This document shows, piece after piece, positions 1 to 4,172 of a stretch of 12,246 bases of DNA (position 1 is its first letter; each line of letters begins with the position of its first letter). The position numbers and the translations under genes were made by a program. The notes below the pieces were generated by a model. That model saw nothing but the letters and a program-made list of their open reading frames with translations. It was not told the origin of the DNA and did no database searches. The stretch lies in assembly GCA_040756085.1 (NCBI GenBank), contig JBFMAE010000050.1:1-12246 (forward strand). The letters run 5' to 3'. The stretch comes from JBFMAE01 sp040756085. Its GTDB lineage: Bacteria; Desulfobacterota; BSN033; UBA1163.

Positions 1-60
1 ACCCTGAGCGGCGCTTTACACCTCGCCCTAAAGGGCGGGGCTTGGCGCCGCCGAATGGGT
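1..60. repeat. Large imperfect stem-loop, possibly an IS200/IS605 end
   Basis: Three nested complementary arms are visible: ACCC (1-4) with GGGT (57-60), GCGGCGC (8-14) with GCGCCGC (45-51), and an inner arm 21-29 with 32-40 around CCTCGCCCT/AGGGCGGGG. The inner arm resembles hairpins seen at the right ends of many IS200/IS605-type elements (recalled family knowledge, not searched). No tnpA or tnpB gene is visible, so this would be a remnant end or a miniature derivative. A Rho-independent terminator is less likely because no U-tract follows on either strand. The window edge cuts the left side, so the element may extend further. Confidence 0.45.
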
Positions 61-315
61 CAAAAAATAGTCGAGATCAATAGAGAAGTCCTATGACAGA
101 ATGAAGATAAGCGTTCGGAGATTCAAAGTTCGACATCTACTCCTTCGCTTCCCCCTCACCGCCATTCCTGTTCCCCTGCGTCTTTCTCTTGGGCTTCGCA
201 ATTACTATGTTCTCCATCTCGATTAACGGTGCAATCAACCTTTAAAGGAAATTAGGGACAAACCATCTTTCAAATAAAAATAGACTTTTTAAACCGAATT
301 TAATAAGATCGTGTC
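61..315. other. Non-coding stretch upstream of cas6
   Basis: No full gene is supported here. On the minus strand a short open frame of about 33 codons ends near position 141 and reads MENIVIAKPKRKTQGNRNGG in its middle. This lysine/arginine-rich stretch could be the tail of a decayed transposase facing the stem-loop at 1-60, but I do not recognise it firmly. The rest is AT-rich and featureless until the cas6 promoter region. Confidence 0.4.
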
Positions 316-329
316 GCAGGTTAATCTGC
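316..329. promoter_or_regulatory. Palindrome abutting the cas6 -10 box (candidate operator)
   Basis: GCAGGTTAATCTGC is a 14-bp palindrome with one mismatched pair. It ends immediately before the TATAAT at 330-335, filling the spacer and -35 side where a repressor or activator would act. Seen directly; the regulatory role is inference. Confidence 0.4.
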
Positions 330-335
330 TATAAT
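327..335 (+). promoter_or_regulatory. Extended -10 promoter for cas6
   Basis: TGCTATAAT fits the extended -10 form (TG-n-TATAAT), with a perfect TATAAT at 330-335. No good -35 hexamer lies 16-18 bp upstream, as is typical for extended -10 promoters. Transcription would begin about 7 bp downstream, near 342, only about 3 nt before the cas6 ATG at 345, so the message could be nearly leaderless. Confidence 0.5.
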
Positions 336-344
336 ATTTGTAAT

Positions 345-1310
345 ATGGACAACCTACTCAACTTTTTTAAAATTGCCCAATTTCAATTTATTCTAAGAGT
401 AGTAAATCCCCTCTATCTCCCTTCCTATAAGGGTTCGACCTTCAGAGGCGGCTTCGGTCATGCCTTCAAAAAGGTCGTCTGTGTGAATAGCGAGAAAGTC
501 TGTGGTTCATGCTTGCTCAAAGGGAAATGCGTCTATTCCTATGTCTTTGAAACCCCACCTCCCTCAAATACATTAAAGATGAGGAAATACCCTTTTGCCC
601 CACATCCGTTCGTAATCACCCCACCCTTAGAAGAAAAGAGGGAATATCTAAAGGACGATGCACTTTGTTTTGGGTTAACACTGATTGGAAAATCAATCGA
701 TTACCTTCCCTATTTCATTTATACCTTTGATGAACTGGGGCGAATGGGAATTGGCAAAGGCAAAGGAAAATATCAATTGGAAGAAGTGAGATCCAGAGGA
801 GACACCAAAAGAGAGGAGACGATCTATTCTTCGAAAGATAAGACACTCCACCAAAATTTTAGGGTGACGAATTTAGCAGAACTTCTTAGTTCTTTTACAT
901 CGAATCCAACTCCTCAAATTATAACTCTTCATTTTATTACGCCAACCAGATTGAAATTTGATGGAAAGTTATCACCAACCCTTGAATTTCATATCCTCCT
1001 TCGGAACCTGCTGAGGCGCGTTTCTCTTCTTTCCTATTTCCATTGTAACTGCGAGCTTAATTTGGATTTTAAGGGAATCATCGAAAAATCCCGTGAAATA
1101 AAAGTCGGAAAGTCAAATCTTCACTGGTTCGATTGGGAACGTTATTCCAACCGCCAGGATACAAAGATGATGATGGGCGGTTTTGTTGGTTCAGTTACCT
1201 TTGAAGGAAATCTTGAACAATTTCTGCCATTTTTACTGCTCGGAGAATATATCCATGTTGGAAAAGGGACGAGTTTCGGACTAGGGAAATATGAAATCGT
1301 AAGAACTTGA
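345..1310 (+). CDS. cas6: Cas6 pre-crRNA processing endoribonuclease (RAMP)
   Basis: This 321-residue protein matches the Cas6 family often annotated as 'precrRNA processing endoribonuclease RAMP protein Cas6'. The N-terminal signature LPSYKGSTFRGGFGHAFKK (25-43) leads into a four-cysteine cluster (C46, C53, C56, C62). A glycine-rich RAMP loop, GKGTSFGLGKY (306-316), closes the C-terminus. Cas6 cuts CRISPR transcripts inside the repeat to release crRNAs for the Csm complex. The only methionine before the conserved signature is the first residue, which fixes the start at 345 even though there is no Shine-Dalgarno sequence. The catalytic residues are not conserved enough across this family to assign; H39 is a candidate only. 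It is the first gene of the locus, separated from the next cas gene by a repeat element. Confidence 0.88.
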   Translation: MDNLLNFFKIAQFQFILRVVNPLYLPSYKGSTFRGGFGHAFKKVVCVNSEKVCGSCLLKGKCVYSYVFETPPPSNTLKMRKYPFAPHPFVITPPLEEKREYLKDDALCFGLTLIGKSIDYLPYFIYTFDELGRMGIGKGKGKYQLEEVRSRGDTKREETIYSSKDKTLHQNFRVTNLAELLSSFTSNPTPQIITLHFITPTRLKFDGKLSPTLEFHILLRNLLRRVSLLSYFHCNCELNLDFKGIIEKSREIKVGKSNLHWFDWERYSNRQDTKMMMGGFVGSVTFEGNLEQFLPFLLLGEYIHVGKGTSFGLGKYEIVRT

Positions 1311-1320
1311 TCGATCATTA

Positions 1321-1392
1321 TCCCCTCTCCCTTGACGGGAGAACCTCTATTGTCCCTCTCCCCTCGCGGGAGAGGGCGGGGGTGAGGGGGAG
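1321..1392. repeat. Tandem CCCTCTCCC-type dispersed repeat with two hairpins
   Basis: Two related units lie side by side. The first has TCTCCC (1326-1331) pairing with GGGAGA (1337-1342). The second has CCCTCTCCC (1354-1362) pairing perfectly with GGGAGAGGG (1368-1376) around a 5-nt loop, followed by a GGGCGGGGGTGAGGGGG tail. I recall such CCCTCTCCC...GGGAGAGGG...GTGAGGG units as multicopy intergenic repeats in many proteobacterial and related genomes. There is no U-tract, so it is a poor intrinsic terminator, though it could act as an mRNA-stabilising structure between cas6 and the next gene. Confidence 0.6.
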
Positions 1393-1459
1393 TATAAAAA
1401 CATTTCTAAAACGTTTCTCTTATTGATCGGGTTAGCCAAAAGGGTATAGGATAGGTCCC

Positions 1460-2626
1460 ATGGAACCAAAGACCTACCGAGAAGTTTTGATCTTCGTGAT
1501 CGGAACGACCCCTCAGATCGTTACAGAATCTCTTTACTTCCTAACCCAGATGGTTCAGTCTCCTATCTTTCCTGATGAGATTCACATTATCACTACGTCA
1601 AATGGAAAGGAGAAGATAGGAGAAGAGCTCTTCGGCAAAGGATGCCTTGCAGCGTTCTCAAAGGAATTCAATCTTCCCCCCATCCCCTTGAACAGAGAAT
1701 CGATCCACGTCGTATCCGATGAGAGAGATAATCCCCTGGAGGATATTCGAGAAGCTTCTCATAACGAAGCCGTTGGAGATTTTATCATCAATTTTATAAG
1801 GGAAAAAGCTGAAGACATGAATGCCCGGCTTCATTGTTCCCTTGCTGGGGGTCGAAAGACCATGTCTTTTTACCTTGGTTCAGCCCTTCAGCTTTTTGGG
1901 AGGCCGTGGGACAGACTCTATCATGTTCTTGTCAGTCAGGAATTCGAATCTTATCCAGAGTTCTACTATATACCGAGAAAGAACAGGACCCTTGAATTAA
2001 AGGATTCCAATGGAAAAGTGATCAAAAAGCTAAATACCAGAGATGCTCAGATTTCGCTTGCTGAGCTTCCATTCATCCGCCTGAGAGATAAAATCCCTCT
2101 CGATGGCAAGGGATTTAAGGAACTGGTCAGAGAAGGGCAGAAAGAGATCGACATCGCATCTATCCAACCTCAATTAAAAGTGAATCTTTCTGAAAAAGTA
2201 GTCTATATCGGTCATGTGGGTATCGATATGGTCCCAATGCAGATGGTTCTTTATGTGAATCTATTGAGGAGGAAATTAGAGGGATGCCATTTCCCGGAAA
2301 GGACTTATTGCCTTGACTGCAATGAATGTTTTCCTTATCTCGGAGACCTTTCAAAGAAAAAGACTTTGGAAGAGATGGTAAAGGACTATCGAAGAGCCTA
2401 TGGACCTTCTTCAGGGAGGGTAGAAGAATTCTTAAAGCATTGGGAAAAGAAAGGAGGAATTGATTCAGATACTCTTAGGCAGAATATCAGTAAGATTAAT
2501 AAGACGCTCAAAGAAAACATCGAAGATGAAACTTTGCATCCGTATTTTATCGTTACCCCAATTGGAAAACACGGCAGCAAACGCTATGGCATAAGGGTGG
2601 AGAAAGGGAAGATTGTGATTGAGTAA
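1460..2626 (+). CDS. CARF-domain CRISPR ring-nuclease family protein (NE0113-like)
   Basis: The N-terminal part (about 1-190) is a CARF-type Rossmann domain of the NE0113 family (TIGR02584/PF09623 by recall; these entries are often named 'CRISPR-associated ring nuclease'). A first strand and loop, FVIGTTPQIVTESLYF (12-27), and the ligand-loop motif SLAGGRKTM (127-135) mark the site expected to bind cyclic oligoadenylate made by Cas10. Binding, and probably cleavage, of that second messenger would tune or end the immune signal. The C-terminal half is less typical. A cysteine cluster (C276, C284, C287, C290) could hold a metal, and residues about 320-388 look like a winged-helix segment ending in a basic beta hairpin. 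The start at 1460 follows a weak AGGATAGG. It stands alone, between repeat elements, in line with cas6 and the csm operon. Confidence 0.82.
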   Translation: MEPKTYREVLIFVIGTTPQIVTESLYFLTQMVQSPIFPDEIHIITTSNGKEKIGEELFGKGCLAAFSKEFNLPPIPLNRESIHVVSDERDNPLEDIREASHNEAVGDFIINFIREKAEDMNARLHCSLAGGRKTMSFYLGSALQLFGRPWDRLYHVLVSQEFESYPEFYYIPRKNRTLELKDSNGKVIKKLNTRDAQISLAELPFIRLRDKIPLDGKGFKELVREGQKEIDIASIQPQLKVNLSEKVVYIGHVGIDMVPMQMVLYVNLLRRKLEGCHFPERTYCLDCNECFPYLGDLSKKKTLEEMVKDYRRAYGPSSGRVEEFLKHWEKKGGIDSDTLRQNISKINKTLKENIEDETLHPYFIVTPIGKHGSKRYGIRVEKGKIVIE

Positions 2627-2636
2627 CACAGCCCGG

Positions 2637-2674
2637 GTTTGTCATTCTGAGGAGCAAAGCGAAGAAGAATCTGA
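2637..2674. repeat. GTCATTCTGAGGAGC-type dispersed repeat
   Basis: The segment containing GTCATTCTGAGGAGCAAAGC (from 2641) and ending in GAAGAATCTGAG is a recognisable multicopy intergenic repeat type: ATTCT and AGAAT arms around a GAGGAGCAAAGCGAAG-like core. I recall near-identical units in many unrelated bacterial genomes. It lies just after the ring-nuclease gene and has no coding potential. Confidence 0.6.
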
Positions 2675-2682
2675 GACAGAAA

Positions 2683-2738
2683 ACCCCTCTCCCATGGCGC
2701 TTGCCTGCGGTAGGCAGGTGATAGGATGAAGGTGAGTG
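2683..2738. repeat. CCCTCTCCC-type repeat interrupted by a TGCCTGC/GCAGGCA hairpin element
   Basis: The left edge CCCCTCTCCCATGGCG and right edge GATGAAGGTGAG look like the two halves of the same repeat type as at 1321-1392. Between them sits a small hairpin, CTTGCCT (2700-2706) pairing with AGGCAGG (2712-2718) around GCGGT, itself a common dispersed palindrome. The picture is one repeat inserted in or replacing the middle of another. The following gene begins just beyond it. Confidence 0.5.
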
Positions 2739-2756
2739 GGATCAAGAAAGGAACTT

Positions 2757-3233
2757 ATGAAAAAGCTAAAGGTTGACGTTGAAGATATTGCCATGATTAT
2801 GGATAACCAAGATCGATTTGGGAGTCAGTATTACCTCGATACTGAAACCGGTGAAGTGCTTGCTATTCCCGAAGAACTAATGAGCGCCATCGATGAAGGG
2901 GAGTCCGGCGAAGACCTTCCGGGATGGGAACTTGAAGTGCTTCCTCAAGCAAAAGAGATCTTCGAGGGGAGTGATCGGTACCAAGAAATTCCAATCCGAC
3001 CAAGCTACGAAGGATATAATCTGATGGTCCAATTTGCCGAAGGGGTGACAGACCTAAGGATTCAAAGAGAACTCTCCATTGCGCTTGATGGAAAGGGCGC
3101 CTTCAGAAGATTTAAGAATGTCCTGCGGGGATACCCGGAAGTAGAAAAGGAATGGTTCAAGTTCAAGGCCGAACGGGATAAGGAAGAAGTGAAAGGTTGG
3201 CTGGAGAGCATTGGAATTGAGATTGAGGAGTGA
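2757..3233 (+). CDS. UPF0158 family protein
   Basis: This 158-residue acidic protein fits the UPF0158 family, whose function is unknown. The C-terminal signature is clear: RRFKNVLRGYPEVEKEWFKF (117-136) followed by WLESIGIEIEE at the end. The N-terminal half starts MKKLKVDVEDIAMIMDNQ and holds a short beta segment, YYLDTETGEVLAIP. I prefer the ATG at 2757, preceded by AAAGGAA, over an upstream GTG at 2736 that lies inside a repeat element. No catalytic motif, signal peptide or membrane segment is visible. It has no known CRISPR role and interrupts the cas gene order together with the next gene, so it is probably a passenger. Confidence 0.8.
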   Translation: MKKLKVDVEDIAMIMDNQDRFGSQYYLDTETGEVLAIPEELMSAIDEGESGEDLPGWELEVLPQAKEIFEGSDRYQEIPIRPSYEGYNLMVQFAEGVTDLRIQRELSIALDGKGAFRRFKNVLRGYPEVEKEWFKFKAERDKEEVKGWLESIGIEIEE

Positions 3234-3248
3234 AATTAGCCTATTCAA

Positions 3249-3318
3249 TAAAATCTTGAATCTTAAATCTCAAGTTTTGAATTTTGATTCTTAAATTTTA
3301 AATTTTGAATCTTGAATT
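3249..3318 (+). repeat. Heptamer array A (TTGAATY repeats)
   Basis: From 3256 to 3318 the sequence divides into nine contiguous 7-bp units: TTGAATC, TTAAATC, TCAAGTT, TTGAATT, TTGATTC, TTAAATT, TTAAATT, TTGAATC, TTGAATT. A tenth, degenerate unit precedes them (3249-3255). The array is followed by TGTGTGAG, which supplies the ribosome binding site of the next gene. The 7-bp phase holds throughout, so this is a genuine tandem array and not just AT-rich sequence. Confidence 0.8.
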
Positions 3319-3333
3319 TGTGTGAGGTGTGAA

Positions 3334-3822
3334 ATGCCTAAAAGCTTTGAAGAACTTCCCGTCTGGCAAAAGGCAAGGGAATTGGTCCGATACGTTTACG
3401 ATCTTACTAAGAAAGAGCCATTCAGCAGAGACTTTAGTCTTGTCGACCAAATTAGGCGTGCTTCAACCTCTGTCATGTACAATATTGCTGAGGGATTCGA
3501 GCGGGGCTCAAATGTTGAATTTATCCAGTTTTTATATATTTCAAAGGGTTCAGCAGGTGAGACGAGAACCCAGTTTTACGTCGCTATTGATCAGGATTAT
3601 ATCACAACGAAGGAGTTCGAGAAGGGGCTGTCCTTATGCAAGGATGTTTCGGGTCAACTGAGCGGGCTGATTGATTATCTGAAAGGGTCAAGGCTTAAGG
3701 GAGAGAAGTTCAGGAAGGAGTATAAAAGCATGAGAGAGAAAGTTGAAGAGTTTAAGAAGCAATTCAATATTCAAAACTCAAAATTAAATAAAAAAGATTC
3801 CAACTCCGATCAAGAAAAATAG
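3334..3822 (+). CDS. Four-helix-bundle protein (23S rRNA intervening-sequence family)
   Basis: This 162-residue protein belongs to the four-helix-bundle/S23 family (PF05635 by recall), first described from ORFs in intervening sequences of 23S rRNA genes and later found scattered in many genomes; its function is unclear. Signatures are FEELPVWQKARELVRYVYDL near the N-terminus, DQIRRASTSVMYNIAEGF in the middle and LYISKGSAGETRTQF after it. The ATG at 3334 is chosen because GAGG (3324-3327) lies 6 bp upstream and the family normally starts with a short M-x-SFEEL. The tail, about 125-162, is charged and ends in FNIQNSKLN, which is encoded by inverted copies of the neighbouring heptamer repeat. 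Repeat arrays flank the gene on both sides, suggesting a mobile cassette or repeat-mediated insertion. Confidence 0.85.
   Translation: MPKSFEELPVWQKARELVRYVYDLTKKEPFSRDFSLVDQIRRASTSVMYNIAEGFERGSNVEFIQFLYISKGSAGETRTQFYVAIDQDYITTKEFEKGLSLCKDVSGQLSGLIDYLKGSRLKGEKFRKEYKSMREKVEEFKKQFNIQNSKLNKKDSNSDQEK
3762..3786 (-). repeat. Inverted heptamer copies inside the 3' end of the four-helix gene
   Basis: On the minus strand this segment reads as ATTTAAT, TTTGAGT, TTTGAAT, ATTGAAT, the same repeat family as the arrays beside it but in opposite orientation. It encodes the FNIQNSKLN tail. Facing the direct array that starts at 3825, it could form a long AT-rich hairpin at the end of the gene. Confidence 0.55.
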
Positions 3823-3824
3823 TT

Positions 3825-3897
3825 TTGAATTTTCAATCTTGAATTTTGAATTTGTTTAATTTTGAATCTTAAATCTTGAATATTGAATTTGTTTAAT
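3825..3897 (+). repeat. Heptamer array B, two blocks each ending in TGTTTAAT
   Basis: Block B1 has TTGAATT, TTCAATC, TTGAATT, TTGAATT (3825-3852) then TGTTTAAT (3853-3860). Block B2 has TTGAATC, TTAAATC, TTGAATA, TTGAATT (3862-3889) then TGTTTAAT (3890-3897). One extra T separates the blocks. The second octamer is followed by the GGAGG and ATG of the first cas10-like relic. Confidence 0.8.
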
Positions 3898-3913
3898 AAG
3901 GTCGGAGGAAACG

Positions 3914-4018
3914 ATGGGCTTTGACGAGAAAGAATACCAAACATTAATTTTGGCAGCATTTCTCAATAATAAAATTTTAAAAATGTTTTTAAAGGTTTTT
4001 AGAATCTTGAATTTTTAA
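3914..4018 (+). pseudogene. Relic 1 of a cas10/csm1 5' end (34-codon ORF)
   Basis: A 34-codon ORF starts MGFDEKEYQTLILAAFLNNK behind a strong GGAGG (3904-3908) spaced 5 bp from the ATG. The first 15-16 residues match the usual start of Csm1/Cas10 (FDEKEYQ...LGALLHD) and the second relic at 4074. The HD motif is absent and similarity ends after residue 17. The remaining codons run into AT-rich sequence and stop inside heptamer array C. It could still be translated as a small peptide, but I read it as the decayed front end of an earlier cas10 gene. Confidence 0.6.
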
Positions 4019-4056
4019 TCTTGAATTTTAAATTTTGAATCTTGAATTTGTTTAAT
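4000..4056 (+). repeat. Heptamer array C ending in TGTTTAAT
   Basis: Units are TAGAATC (degenerate, 4000-4006), TTGAATT, TTTAATC, TTGAATT, TTAAATT, TTGAATC, TTGAATT (4007-4048), then the same octamer TGTTTAAT (4049-4056) as in array B. The octamer lies 159 bp after the one at 3890, and the downstream ATGs at 3914 and 4074 lie 160 bp apart, so array, octamer and cas10-like start repeat as one unit. Confidence 0.8.
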
Positions 4057-4073
4057 ATGGATGAGGATGAACC

Positions 4074-4172
4074 ATGAACTTTGACGAGAAGGAATACCAG
4101 GCAGTAATATTAGGAGCACTGTTGCATGATGTTAGAGGAGATGGTCTATGGAAGATAAATTTATGTCCTTAG
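4074..4172 (+). pseudogene. Relic 2 of a cas10/csm1 5' end (32-codon ORF overlapping cas10)
   Basis: A 32-codon ORF reads MNFDEKEYQAVILGALLHDV for its first 20 residues, a typical Csm1 N-terminus up to the HD dipeptide (H18, D19). It then continues as unrelated residues and stops at 4170-4172, inside the real cas10 gene. It is out of frame with cas10, which carries its own complete GALLHDIGK motif, so the two are not halves of one frameshifted gene. A GAGG lies about 8 bp upstream of the ATG. It may act today as a translated leader coupled to cas10. Its origin looks like a duplicated or replaced cas10 front. Confidence 0.65.

Noticed and set aside
1354..1376. Intrinsic terminator after cas6
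   Set aside because: The 9-bp stem is strong, but it is followed by G-rich sequence instead of a U-tract on the + strand, and it matches a dispersed repeat type.
1423..1450. TTGATC-N16-TATAGG as a promoter for the ring-nuclease gene
   Set aside because: Both boxes are weak and the start would fall almost at the ATG. Possible, but not strong enough to list.
2736..2756. GTG at 2736 as the UPF0158 start
   Set aside because: The added residues are encoded at the edge of a dispersed repeat and lack a ribosome binding site. The ATG at 2757 fits the family's start.
3249..4056. Heptamer arrays as a CRISPR array
   Set aside because: Units are 7 bp and contiguous, with no spacers of 30-40 bp and no 28-37 bp conserved repeat.
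4074..4172. Programmed or sequencing frameshift joining relic 2 to cas10
   Set aside because: Cas10 has its own complete GALLHDIGK motif and ribosome binding site. A joined protein would carry the motif twice, so two separate starts explain the sequence better.
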